From: Hymenopus coronatus
Taxonomy: Eukaryota; Arthropoda; Insecta; Mantodea; Hymenopodidae
Assembly (NCBI GenBank): GCA_030762935.1
Contig: CM060892.1
Span: forward strand, 91,422,827-91,486,826
Reading direction: 5' to 3'
DNA: 64,000 nt
How positions within the stretch are numbered: the stretch's first letter is position 1; every line of letters begins with the position of its first letter. Shown in pieces: positions 10,098 to 20,094 of the stretch. The notes beneath the pieces are model-generated. The model was not told the origin of the DNA, did not search any database, and was given only the letters and a program-made list of their open reading frames with translations. Position numbers and translations under genes: made by a program.

Positions 10098-10945
10098 ATT
10101 TTTTCCATTTATATGACTTTCTCTGCGTTTCTGTAACAAATTATGGTTAGTAAGTCTATTTAGTTCATGCTAATCGAGATAAACATTAGTAGAAATGGTT
10201 TTATTACTTAGTGTCTTATAAGTATAAGGAAAATAAGGGAATGCACTAGGCTAAACCAACAGTCAAATGTTTTAAAATATAGTTGCTAAGGGAATGAAAA
10301 CCTCTTCGCGTTGACAAGTTCCTGTATGAGAAAAGTTCCAAGATTTTAAAACTGAAACCAATAACAAGGAATATCTCGAAAACGGTCAGTCCCACGAAAA
10401 GTGTGTACGATATAAAATGAGTTTTTAAGATTTATGGTTTTCGCGTAGCAAGTTTTCCTCTATCTCTTATGGTTCATCAGTTATGCAAAATTCAGCAAAT
10501 TTCATCCAGAGTGAGGAGCTCTTTATAGGCTATTCCCAAAAAGTTCAAAATAAACATTTTATTTAAATATATGCGTAAGCTTTCACGGCCGGTGTCCATA
10601 GTTTTAAAATTTAAAATTTTCGGGCTGTTTTGCCGTGGTCTGTAGGTTAAAATATGTTTAGTTAAAATTATACTAACTAAACATATTTTAACCTACAGAC
10701 CACGGCAAAACCGCCCGAAAATTTTAAATTTTAAAACGTTTTATTTGTTACGTAAATATATTTAATATACGGTATTTTAATCAGAATCGTTAAATCCTTT
10801 TTTGAGAAAATAAAATTTTTCGAAAATTTCTCCATGGAGTTTGTAGTTTGGGGTGGGAGGATTTTCCTCAAAATCTTCGTATCGTATACATTAAAGATAT
10901 TTAATTTAAATATCAAATTTGGTACTTTGGATATGTTTTCTGCAT
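10098..10945 (-). mobile_element. Rep-A copy split by a PLE snap-back insert
   Basis: From AATCTGATTTTTTCCATT at about 10093, it runs through all body blocks to ACATTTTATTT at 10564. It resumes at 10739 (TTTTATTTGTTACG) after the insert and continues to the CAAATTTGGTA block at about 10914. The microsatellite and most of end A are replaced by the palindrome beginning at 10942. Confidence 0.8.
10565..10738 (-). mobile_element. Penelope-like 3' end, snap-back insertion (copy 1)
   Basis: Begins with ATATATGCGTAAGC and CACGGCCGGTGTC, the minus-strand 3' terminus of the PLE. It is followed by arms 10601-10664 and 10674-10737, inverted repeats of 64 bp with one mismatch and a 9-nt loop. Flanks TTTTATTT (10557-10564 and 10739-10746) are a probable TSD, since uninterrupted Rep-A has this octamer once. 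The insert contains no protein domain; it is 3'-UTR only. Confidence 0.8.
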
Positions 10946-10987
10946 TTTACTTTCTCTACATAGTACTATGTAGAGAAAGTAAAATGC
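10942..10987. repeat. Perfect 46-bp palindrome of Rep-A end A
   Basis: The sequence is its own reverse complement, centred at 10964.5. Each half is the outermost Rep-A motif (TTTTACTTTCTCTACATAG). It would extrude as a cruciform. It lies at the end of one Rep-A copy. Confidence 0.9.
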
Positions 10988-11174
10988 GATTGCGTTTCAA
11001 TACAAAAGAAGCATTAAGTATGTCAAATGAAGAAGAGATTATACTAATTTCTTTACCACGGAATACATCTTCCCTACACACGTGCATGAGTTGAACATAG
11101 TACAAACTGCACACTACAGGGTTAAACTAAATAATAGAAAAAATCGATCGTACACATAACATTTTCTATCCTTT

Positions 11175-11731
11175 CTGAAAACAAAAAGTCCTTGCAGAAG
11201 ACTATTATTTTATATATGTCATGCTAATTAAGATAAATATTACCGGAAATGGCTTTGTTGCTTGCTTTCTTGTAAGTAGAAGGGTAATATGGGAATTAGG
11301 CTTACGCAATAGTCAAATCTTTCAAGAGCTATCGCTAGGTGAAACAACTGAAATTGTTTTCACTTTATTTGTGATTTATGATGTGAATATCTTTAACATA
11401 CTGTATTTCAATCAAAATCGTTAGAGCTATTTTTGAGCAAAACAAAATTTTCAAACATTTTTCCATGTAAAGGAGGAGGAGATTTCTCGAAAATCTTCGT
11501 GTCGCATATTTGGAAGATAATAAACCTAAATACCAAGTTTGATATTTAACGGACTTTTCGTTATGAGCACAGACATACACACACGAATCTCTTTATCAAA
11601 ATGCCTTTTGCGGACTCAGGAGACTTGAAAACTTATATTTCCGGTGAAATCTCGACATCAAATTTTTGGGTAGAATAGAATACCTTCTCTATCCACTATG
11701 TACATTGTTAATATGGGGCTAGTTAAAGTAA
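11175..11731 (-). mobile_element. Rep-A copy, internally deleted
   Basis: Starts inside the CATGCTAAT-AAGATAAA block, jumps at about 11365 from the GAAACAACTGAA region to the GTGAATATCTTTAACAT region, then runs to a decayed end A (GGGGCTAGTTAAAGTAAAA). The CA-rich spot (11571-11583) is short. Confidence 0.75.
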
Positions 11732-11944
11732 AACTTGACATGTATATGGCTAAATTATGTGTTTTAATGAGATCTGCATTTTTTGTGTATTATACTGTTG
11801 TCACTGTCTCACGGTTTAGGAGTTATACGAAACTCATCCAGAATGAAGTGGTATTCAAGGGCTATTTCCAGAAAATTCAAGATACACATATCGTTTCACA
11901 TGAAAATATCTTAAACATTTTGGTCAAAATGGTCAGAATGCTTT
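11732..11944 (-). mobile_element. Rep-A central fragment
   Basis: Contains TGTGTTTTAATGAGATCTGC, CTCACGGTTTAGGAG, CATCCAGAATGAAG and AGAAAATTCAAGATACAC in Rep-A order. It stops at TTTTGGTCAAAATGG and is directly abutted by the next copy in opposite orientation. Confidence 0.75.
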
Positions 11945-12761
11945 TTATTTTCTCTACATGTACCTTTACATAATGTATAGAGAAGGTATTGCATTCCACC
12001 CAAAATTCGATACCGAGATTTCACCGGATATACATATTTTGGGTCCCTCTGAAACCAAAAAAGGCTTTTTGGAAAAAGGTCCGTGTATTGTTGTTGCTGA
12101 GTGTGTCTATAGACAGCATAGCTCAAAAACGAAAAGTCCGTTAAATACCAAGGATGCGAGTAACATGAACATTTTCAAGAAAATTCTCCCACCCCCAACT
12201 ACCCTTTATATGGAAAAAAATGTAAAAATTGTTATTTACTCATAAATGGCTCTAATTATTTTGATTAATATTTCGTATATTTAAGATATTTACCTTACAA
12301 ATAAAATGTATATCTTAAATTTTCAGGAAATAGCATCTGAAGACTACTTTATTCTAGATAAATTTAATGAAATTTTACATAACTGGTGAGAGATAGACAA
12401 AACCTTAATCAACAGAAAATGTAGAGCTTGTTAAAACACACAATTTATGTTTTATACATTTCTTTTGTGGAGTGGATGGTTTTTTAGATATTCCTTGTAA
12501 TTGGTTTCAGCTTTAAAAAACTTTTCTCATACGAGAATTTGTCAACTCCTGGAATTTCAGTCACATAACAACCAGCTTTTGACTACATCTTTAGCCGTAC
12601 TACTCCCTTATTTCCCTTCTACTTGCATGGAAGCAAGTAAAAAGATATTTCTGCTATTTTTTCTCGATTAGCAAAATGTAAGAAGAAGCATAAGCTTTTT
12701 ACTAATAGTTTGTTCTAGAGATGTAGAGAAAATTATGTGAATGGAACACATCAGATTTTTT
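11945..12761 (+). mobile_element. Rep-A copy, essentially complete (about 817 bp)
   Basis: One of the clearest copies. End A hairpin is at 11951-11990, then ATTCGATACCGAGATTTCACC, a poor microsatellite (TTGTTGTTG...GTGTG) at about 12087, GGATGCGAGTA, CCCACCCCCAACTACCC, TTTACCTTACAAATAAAATG, the AACTGGTGAGAGATAGAC block and AACACATCAGATTTTTT at end B. Its end B runs straight into an end-A fragment of another copy (to about 12880, minus). Confidence 0.85.
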
Positions 12762-12880
12762 TTTGGATACAGGTGACCCTAAAACTTATATTTCCGGTGA
12801 AACCTTAGTATCGAATTTTTGGTGGAATGCAATAACTTTACTATACACTATGTACATAATGCGTGTAGAGAAATTAAAAA
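12762..12880 (-). mobile_element. Rep-A end-A fragment
   Basis: GGATACAGGTGACCCTAAAAC, TTTCCGGTGAAACCTTAGTA and the terminal CACTATGTACATAATG hairpin with GTAGAGAAATTAAA. It is only about 120 bp. Confidence 0.75.
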
Positions 12881-13307
12881 TCCCAGAGAGAAAATCAAAA
12901 CACTTATAACTAACGAAAGCACATAGAATAATTAACTTGCATCCCTGATTTTGATTTCGATATGAAACGAGAGAAACATCTGAATGACAAACATATACAA
13001 AATAGAGTACAATTCACAACATGTCTGTAAATATTGATTGATTCAGTTTATATTATTACTATTATTGTGAAAACCCACTTGCTAGTTGGGACTATCATGC
13101 GTTTGTTTCGTCACAAGTTTTGTATTCAAATTGTATTCCAAGGCCTGTAACTTATAATTGTAACTTACAATTGAAAAACATTACGAATGTAAAATTTATT
13201 CTAAGCAAAAGCATTAACAGTAATATCATATGTATCGTTAATGGCTCTTATTGTAATAAAGCGAAACTCTTCCAGTATTTCTTTACAGTTTCCTGGAAAA
13301 AAAATAA

Positions 13308-13607
13308 GTCGCCTTCCGTGGTGTAATGGTTACCATGCTAACTTCATATACCCAAGGTGGCGGGTTCAAACCCGACGGAGGACGATGGATTTTTTCGGGC
13401 GTCAAAATCCTTAGCATGGGTTCCTTCGGAAGGGAAGTAAAGCTGTGGGTCCCGTGTCGAAGATTTACGGCATGTAAAAGAACCTCAAGCCTGATAAGAG
13501 AGGCCTCTGAGCAAAATTAAGCCATTTTTCTCGCCCAATATAGAATGGGACGCTAAGAACCAAAGCAGTTAAAGAGCGTCCATAAATAACAGGTCATTTC
13601 CATTTCA
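13308..13607 (+). mobile_element. SINE2, full length with TSD
   Basis: A 300-bp tRNA-derived SINE. A box is GTGTAATGGTTACCATG (13322 on) and B box GGGTTCAAACCC (about 13363). The body has a TTTTTTCGGGCGT block, GGAAGGGAAGTAAAGC, AAGATTTACGGCATG, AGCCTGATAAGAGAGGC, GCCCAATATAGAATGGGACG and GCGTCCATAAATAA. Flanks TGGAAAAAAATAA (13294-13307, with one extra A, and 13608-13620) form the TSD. Confidence 0.9.
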
Positions 13608-13642
13608 TGGAAAAAAATAAACATATACATGCATACGCGCAA

Positions 13643-13706
13643 GCACACGCACACCCACACCCACACCCACACCCACACCCACACGCACACGCACACGCAC
13701 ACGCAC
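13643..13706. repeat. (CACACC)n/(CACACG)n microsatellite
   Basis: CCCACA hexamers switch to CGCACA hexamers, then CTCTCCCTCT. It follows the SINE2 insertion by about 25 bp. Confidence 0.9.
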
Positions 13707-13879
13707 TCTCTCCCTCTCGACCTTTAATTTTGTTTTGTTTTGTCCTTTATTAAAGATTGGTGCTGGATTTTTGTACAGTAGTTTTAGTCTAGGATAGGGT
13801 CACTTGATCATGGTTTCTTCAGTAGTACAAAGAATTACGGTTTTTACTCTTCCGGCTCTTCCTGGTATGGTATTGTAGA

Positions 13880-14118
13880 TTTTTTTTTTTTTTTTTTTTA
13901 AACGGAGTCTGATCAGGACTCCGGTACTGTATCCCTATTTACATTTCCCACCGTAGGTTTTACTGATTACTGGTTTTACTGTTTCTTTTACAAACATATA
14001 CACATTGCACAAACATATAACATCCAAGCCCAAGGCGGGACTCGAACCCACGATCCCCTGCCCAAGAAGCACCAAAGCGAGACGCTTTAGCGAGCGTGGC
14101 CATGGGGACCGGCTTAAG
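13880..14118 (-). mobile_element. SINE4, tRNA-derived with poly(A) tail
   Basis: The minus strand begins GGTCCCCATGGCCACGCTCG (A-box region) and carries a perfect GGGTTCGAGTCCC B box at about 14046-14034. The body ends GGAGTCCTGATCAGACTCCG and then a long A tail, seen as T at 13880-13899. It is the only SINE here with a pure A tail. I found no clear TSD. Confidence 0.7.
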
Positions 14119-14589
14119 ATTCAAGTCCTCTGTCACATGTGTCGGTAGCGCAAGTTCTCGTGCAGCAAAGAAATTTCCCCAAACACGGCATTCAGTGTAA
14201 GCAGTTTCTGATGCTTTATATGGTGAAAGCTTCGGATTTTGGGAAGATACTTTTTTTGCCGTCTCTTTGGTTTGAAATTGCAATCTTTTTGCTTGGCCAC
14301 CAGAAATAAATAGGAATAACGACTTCCCATTAGAGAGACTTATAGATATGTATTGTAAAAGTTAAACAAATAAGGAATACCTAATGGCCATGCCGTGGCA
14401 GAGTGGTTAGATTGTAAGCCACTGGCATAAATTGTATGTTTTAACGATATCTATAATTTCACTTTCTCTATGCCACATGCAGATACATATTATTTAGGAA
14501 AAGGAGATACAAGAAAAGCACAATTGAATACCGAGATTTAACGTACAATAAATATTGAATAAATAAATAAATAAATAAATAAAAAAAGA
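14119..14589. other. No gene; short simple repeats
   Basis: Mostly unassigned sequence. A GCCATGCCGTGGCAGAGTGG at 14387-14406 looks like an isolated tRNA-like A-box fragment. A (TAAA)n run is at 14560-14582. Confidence 0.4.
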
Positions 14590-15209
14590 TCAGTTTTACT
14601 TTCTCTACGACATATATAGTAGGTAGAGGAGGTATTTCATTCCATCAAAAAATTGATACCGATTGTTCACTAATAATACACGTTTTAGGGTCCCCTGAAT
14701 CCAAAAGCATTATTTTAGTAAAAGCTCCATGCGTGTGTGTGTGTGTGCGTATGTCCCTGTGTGTCTGCGAATAGCATATCTTAAAAACGAGAAGCGGCTG
14801 AACTCCAAGTTTTAACATTAACATCTTCCAAAGATCCGGCACGAATATTTTCAGGAAAATCCCCTACCCCAAACTGCACTTTACTTAGAATCATTTTCGA
14901 AGTATTTGATTAAAGATTTTTATTAAAATACCCTTTACTCGGAATAGTATTCAAGAGTTTTGATTATCTCTAAAATGCCTAACGGTTTTGATTAAAATAC
15001 CATATATTTAAGATATTTTAATCAAGAAATGAAACATTATTTGAATTTTATGGCAATAACCCAAGGATTCTGTTCATTCCGGATGATTTTGCATACCTCG
15101 TAACATAAGAGACAGACAACGTTACTACCCAAACAATGTAGATCTTGTTTTGGTCCTTTAAATATTTTGAGAAGTTAACCATTTTCAAGCTATTCGTTTT
15201 TATAGGATT

Positions 15210-15240
<31 letters not shown>

Positions 15241-15536
15241 CTTTTCAAAAGGGAAATCCTTAACCAGCTTTACTATTTTTCTTTCCTTGTTTCTTTCCTA
15301 TTTTCCTCCTAGATATGCAAAGAGAACGAATAGCAACAAATAACAACCCTTACTAAATAATCTGACTGTCACTTTAGCCAAGTTCATTCCCTTATTTTTA
15401 CGTGTTTACAAGAAAATGAATAATAATATAATATTTTATAATGCTTATCTCGATTAGCATGAAATGGATACAAAGACAAGTTTTGTTAACATAGTTTATT
15501 GCAGAATAGAGAAAGCATTAGAATGGAACAAATCAC
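14590..15536 (+). mobile_element. Rep-A copy, complete but expanded
   Basis: End A is at 14591-14640, the GT run at 14731-14760, and GATCCGGCACG with CCCCTACCCCAAACTGC around 14833-14875. The GATTTTGATTAAAATACC block is present twice (about 14920 and 14985), a local duplication. A T28 tract lies at 15213-15240. End B is GGAACAAATCACATTTTT. Confidence 0.75.
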
Positions 15537-15573
15537 ATTTTTAGAAAAAGATCGTGCATTATGTGCAGATGTG

Positions 15574-15627
<54 letters not shown>

Positions 15628-15925
15628 TGTGTGTGTGTGTTCCTGAAGAGCAAAAGTCAAAAACGAAAGGTCGGCTAGTTACCAGACTTGATGTTAAAGC
15701 TCAACATCTTCCAAGGATGCAACGAAAAGATTTTCGAGAAAATATCCCCACCTCAAACTACGCTTTTCGTAAGAAAATCTTCGAATATTCTTATTTTCTC
15801 AAAAAAGGCTTTAATAGTTTTGTTTAATTACCGAAAATGCATATATTTACGTGACCAATAACATTAATACCTATCTTGAATTTCCTGGCTTGTGAAGTCC
15901 TCTTCGTACTGAATGGCTTTTTCAA
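15537..15925 (+). mobile_element. Rep-A fragment with a large (GT)(GA) tract
   Basis: Starts at AGAAAAAGATCGTGC, the position of the AAAAAGGTCCGTGT block. The microsatellite has grown into GTGTGTGAGAGA...GTGTGT (15574-15640). It then has AAAACGAAAGGTCGGC, AAGGATGCAAC, CCCCACCTCAAACTACGC and TTTACGTGACCAATAA, fading near 15925. Confidence 0.75.
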
Positions 15926-16059
15926 CATTTTTAAAAACACACAAAGGTGTAGATGTCAAAAGACACCATTTAGGTCAAATACAGTTTTTGTGGAGCTAAA
16001 CATTTCACAGATATTACTTTTATTGGCTTACATTTTGCAATACTTATATTATTCTAAGT

Positions 16060-16115
16060 ATTATATATATAAATATATATATAAGGATTATATATAATAT
16101 TATATATAATTTTTT
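16060..16115. repeat. AT-rich TATATAAATATATAA simple repeat
   Basis: Alternating TA/AT runs with a TATATAATATTATATATAAT palindromic core. The surrounding 15926-16234 shows nothing else. Confidence 0.7.
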
Positions 16116-16234
16116 TTTGTCGTGGTCAACAAAGAGAACGCAAAGTCAAATCACATAGCCATCGACTTTTAAAATTCTTTACTATCGCTTTATCTTATTG
16201 TATTTTCTTAATCTCCTTTATACGGATATTAAGT

Positions 16235-16548
16235 AGAACCTGTAGCTCCTAAGTAGAGCTTAGGGCATCGATATTTCTTTGTTAGGATTTCAGTTTCTAT
16301 TTCGTGAGTTCGCATATGGTGACGACTTGTGAACCCGAAATGGTAGAATTTTGCCCAAAAACCTTCTTCTTTTAAGACATGGTGTTCCTTTAATGCAAAA
16401 TAAGCATTACACGGAACTACAAGCTTTACTTCCCTTTCAAAGGAAGCCATACTAAGGATTTTTTGCGTACAAAAATATCCACCATACTTCGCCAGGTTTG
16501 AACCTTCAATCTTGGATGTTAAAAGCTAGCACGGAGGGCGACCTTGTA
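16235..16548 (-). mobile_element. SINE2 variant with alternative tail (SINE2b)
   Basis: The minus-strand head is GGTCGCCCTCCGTGCTAGC, then GATTGAAGGTTCAAACC as B box, then the SINE2 core (GGCTTCCTTTGAAAGGGAAG, minus strand). The tail left of 16420 differs from SINE2 and aligns with 8590-8820. Confidence 0.65.
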
Positions 16549-16564
16549 TAACGATATAACATCA

Positions 16565-16700
16565 TACTAAAGCTATTTCTGTCAATATTTACCCTGATAA
16601 GCCTAAAAAGACAAACAATATGCTTTTTCAGGAATAGTTTGTTGCAGCATAGGTAGAGAAAGTAATGTGAATGTGCTACATCAGATATTTTGTAGTAAGA
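16565..16700 (+). mobile_element. Rep-A end-B fragment
   Basis: AGCTATTTCTGTCAATATTT, GGAATAGTTTGTTGCAGCA, TAGGTAGAGAAAGTAATGTG and CTACATCAGATATTTT: the last 135 bp of Rep-A. Confidence 0.75.
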
Positions 16701-17150
16701 TTTTGTCGTTATCTATCGGTTTACCAGTTATGTAAAAGTCGACCAAAATGAAGAAATATTCCCATAAAATTCCGTATATACATTTTATTTGTTATAAAGC
16801 TCTCTTAACTGCGTAGTATTTTAATGAAAAGCCTTTTTTAAGAAAATGAGCATTTAAACAAAGTGTTTTATTACATGGTGGATTTTCACGGATGGGTTTT
16901 CTTAAAAATATTACTGTTGATTCCTTGGAAAAAGCTGAGCTTAAATACCAAATTTGGCACTTACCAAATAGCTTTTAGTTTTTGAATTACGCTTTGCACA
17001 GACGCGCGCGCAAACACACACAAACACATACACACACACAAACACACACACACAAAAGAAGCACATGCGGGCCTTGTTCTAAAAAACCTTTTTTTCAATT
17101 TAGAGCCACCTGAAGGCTCATTTCGAGTTTTTGGGGTGGAATACATTAAT
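16701..17150 (-). mobile_element. Rep-A fragment, central to near end A
   Basis: GTAGTAAGATTTTGTC, ATCTATCGGTTTACCAGTTA, TACATTTTATTTGTTA, CTTAAATACCAAATTTGGCA and a CA/CG tract (16998-17055). It breaks off before end A. It is arranged end-to-end with the preceding fragment in opposite orientation. Confidence 0.7.
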
Positions 17151-17154
17151 TAGC

Positions 17155-17885
17155 ACATCTTATAATTATTTGCCATAGAGATTAAGAGTTGCAAAAATTA
17201 CTTAATTAGAATGCTTTGGGGTAACAAAGGTAATGACAGACCATAATTTTGAAACAGCTACCTTACTCGTGAATATCTCTTATCCACAATATGAAGTAAG
17301 ATAGAACCGAAAAACTACTTTCAAACTCCCATTAAATGTAAGATAAAAAGGGAAATGAAATTGAATTGGCAATATACTGATAAAATAAGACTGAACTATT
17401 GAAACCAGGCGCTGGAATGGAACCCTAAAAGTACCAGAGGAAGAAGTAGACACAATGGAGAAGACGAAGAGGGGGGGGGGAAATGAGTCAGATGGTGCCG
17501 GATCAGAAATCCTTGCTCTATGTAGGAATAAGGATGGAAAATTAACTCAAATAAATCATTCATTGATTTATTAACTCATCCATATTCTTTTTAACAAAGT
17601 ATTATTAAAACCATTGCATATAAAAGCAAACAAATTTTTATGTATTTGTTTTCTCTGTCTTCAATCTTAAAGAAAGTTTACACAGCTAATGATACTCGCC
17701 AACATTTTTCCTGTGACATTTTGAAATTAATTATTTTTTCTCTTAAATGCTATGTACATATGAACATTAAAAATTCCATTACTGCACTTTTCCTAATTAG
17801 TAAGCTATATTGATCCCTGTCCTCTTTTCAAATATTTGTCATGCATAAATTTCAGCTTCTAATTATTGTAACTTATCCTGTAGAT
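17155..17885. other. No gene recognised
   Basis: AT-rich. A G9 run is at 17472-17480 within GAAGAGG repeats. No coding or repeat match was seen. Confidence 0.4.
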
Positions 17886-18212
17886 AAAAATGAGTAATTT
17901 CTAAAAAAAATTAAAAAGTTTGCAAATTTTTTCCATGTAAAGTATGGGATTTTCTTCGTGTCGCATCCTTGGAAGATACTAAACTTAAATACCAAGTTTG
18001 GTATTTAACGGCTATTTCTTTTTTGAGCTATGTTGTCCACAGACACGCACAGACTTATAGACACACACGGATCGTTTTCCAAAATGCTTTTTTTCGGGTC
18101 AGGGGAACCCAAAACATATATTTCCGGTGATGTCTCGACATCGAATTTTTGGGTTGAATACAATACTTCTCTATCTCTATGTAAATTGTACATACGGGGC
18201 TAGAGAAAGTAA
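17886..18212 (-). mobile_element. Rep-A end-A half
   Basis: From AAAAAATTAAAAAGTTTGCA through CTTCGTGTCGCATCCTTGG, TACCAAGTTTGGTATTTAACG, a short CACAGACACG tract, and CCGGTGATGTCTCGACATCG to end A (GGGGCTAGAGAAAGTAAA). Confidence 0.8.
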
Positions 18213-18590
18213 ACATGTAGATCTCGTGAAACCACAATTAATGCCAAAACATTTTTTGTAGGTTTAACAATTTTGGAGATATATGCGTAAGCTTTCACGG
18301 CCGGTGTCCATGGTTTTAAAATTTAAAATTTTCGGGCTGTTTTGCCGTGGTCTGTAGGTTAAAATATGTTCAGTTAAAATATTTCTCCCTAACGTTTCGT
18401 CCCTGTCTGTGGGGGACATCTGTGCCTCTGAAGATGTCCCCCACAGACAGGGACGAAACGTTAGGGAGAAATATTTTAACTGAACATATTTTAACCTACA
18501 GACCACGGCAAAACAGCCCGAAAATTTTAAATTTTAAAACCAATTTTGGAGATACTTATTCTTTTTATTGGTTAAGGAATACAAGAGAAG
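18213..18590 (+). mobile_element. Rep-A fragment hosting a snap-back PLE
   Basis: ATGTAGATCTCGTGAAACCAC at 18213 and GAGATACTTATTCTTTTTATTGG at 18550 are consecutive Rep-A blocks (the ...GTTAAAACACAC... and ...GAGATATTCCTTGTTATTGG... positions), separated only by the insertion and its TSD. Confidence 0.7.
18282..18540 (-). mobile_element. Penelope-like 3' end, perfect snap-back insertion (copy 2)
   Basis: Starts TATGCGTAAGC, then CACGGCCGGTGTC (minus-strand PLE terminus). It is followed by two arms, 18312-18421 and 18432-18541 (counting the first TSD base), which are 110-bp reverse complements with no mismatch and a 10-nt loop. Flanks CAATTTTGGAGATA (18268-18281 and 18541-18554) are a perfect 14-bp TSD. 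Open frames can be read across it but reflect only the repeat. Loop-side sequence CTGAAGATGTCCC...GGGACGAAACG resembles, imperfectly, a hammerhead core. Confidence 0.88.
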
Positions 18591-18839
18591 TAGTAGTTCT
18601 GCTGCATAGGCAGTCTGTACTGGAGATTTTGAGAACATTAAATACTCGCGGTGGGAAGAATATCGTGCGTGTTGTCTAAGTAAGCGAGCGTAGGCAGGAA
18701 TAGATAGGTTACTGTACATCTCTATTATTTTATCATTTGAATTTATTTCTTCTTCCTCCATTACATTACAATTTTACAATTCTACACATTTCGTTAGTCT
18801 AAGCGTTTATTTTTCTGTAAGGCGGCTGAACACCTGGTT

Positions 18840-19540
18840 ATATTGTGTATTGTGGATCTACCCCCTTCCACCCCTTTATCTGTGGACGCTACCACTGTAT
18901 GTTTTCCTTATCTCATTTCAAATTTTCTTTCTTTGCCTTCTGTACTATTTGTTTCTTCTTGCACTGTTAGCTTTTTTCATTATACTTCTCTCTATTCTCA
19001 CTTTGCCTCTCCTCTTTAACCTTTCTTTGCCTCACATTCTCCTCTTTTTTCTCTCGATCTTCCTCCTCGCTCTTTCTTACCCAACCATGACCTTAATTTA
19101 GTCACCCTGGGTGATATTTCCTTTTGGTTTTTCCTTGTACTCTCTGCTTTACCTTCCCTTCTACCACCATGTACCACCTGTTGCCTCACTTATCACCATT
19201 CTCTATTGTTATTATCCCACGTCCTCTTTTGTAATTTCTTCCACTCCGTTCCTACTGTTCACAGTATCATCCCACATTGCCTACACTCCCTTTTTCCTTA
19301 TTAATCCAGCTCCTTCTCTGTTGAGGTATATCACCCCCCCCCAAAAGCAAATAACTATATTTCGGCTCTGCTTTTTTCCACGACGTAATTCGCTGATGTC
19401 CCTTCCTTCTGCTTTGAGTGAACTTCCCTCTTTTCTTCTTGTCTTCCCCACCCCTAGCTCTGCTGAGCCTTTTTCTGCCACCTCCCCTTTATTCCCAGCT
19501 ACATTAAACACTTCACTATACCTTGTCTGGGTAATGCAAA
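18840..19540. repeat. Pyrimidine-rich tract on the + strand
   Basis: About 700 bp strongly biased to C and T on one strand (CTTT, CCTT and TCTC words). The bias creates long open frames rich in Leu, Phe, Ser and Pro on +, with no domain. It ends with a C9 run at about 19333. Confidence 0.6.
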
Positions 19541-19599
19541 TGCTGCGCAGAACGTTGTGGACGCAACTATTGCCGAATACGTCATTCAACCTTCTCCCG

Positions 19600-19810
19600 T
19601 CAGACCATGTGACATCAGACACGCATGCGCATCGCGAAATTTGTATCAGCGAAGGAAGAGAGGGCATTGCAAGTGGCAGTGAGTGAACACAAAAATCATA
19701 CTGCACTTTTTATTGTAGGAGTATATAAACTGAGAGATATTAGCAGTATTGTCGGAAGCTTCAAGACTGTTCTCTTGTGCCAAGACTCTTAGAGGTCAAA
19801 TTGGGGAGAT
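19600..19810 (+). promoter_or_regulatory. TATA-containing promoter-like or LTR-like patch
   Basis: A CpG/GC-richer lead-in (ACGCATGCGCATCGCG) is followed by GAGTATATAAACTGAGAG at 19720-19737. No coding region follows. It could be an LTR remnant or chance. Confidence 0.25.
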
Positions 19811-20094
19811 TGTTTACAACGCTGCGACTTATTTGGAAAACAAGTACTTGTTCTTATCCTACATTAAGTCATGCTCGCGTGCATTATAACAATAATATGA
19901 CTTTCCCTCCATCCCTACCTTTATAACATATAGCGATCCAATGTTCAAGCATCTTAATAACACTGTATTTTGACCTTGTATCGAGCGCCCTTAAATATTC
20001 ATGATCCTCACCATCACAATTACATAATCAATCAGAATGAGGTATATAAAATAAAATTGAGTATATTCCATTTACATATCCTTCTCTGGCTATT
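19811..20094. other. No gene recognised
   Basis: AT-rich sequence without recognisable features. Confidence 0.35.

Noticed and set aside
13643..13706. Telomere-like CCCACA hexamers
   Set aside because: The insect telomere unit is CCTAA/TTAGG; these CCCACA/CGCACA hexamers are an ordinary microsatellite near a SINE end.
14030..14118. Possible tRNA gene on the minus strand with a perfect B box
   Set aside because: It is followed by a non-tRNA body and a long poly(A), so it is a SINE.
18264..18679. Overlapping sense and antisense frames that encode nearly the same peptide
   Set aside because: This is a direct consequence of the perfect inverted repeat in the PLE 3'-UTR, not an overlapping gene pair.
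19111..19686. 191-codon open frame, longest on the + strand
   Set aside because: It lies in the pyrimidine-rich tract and is composed of Leu/Phe/Ser/Pro without any domain. An antisense frame of similar length exists for the same compositional reason.
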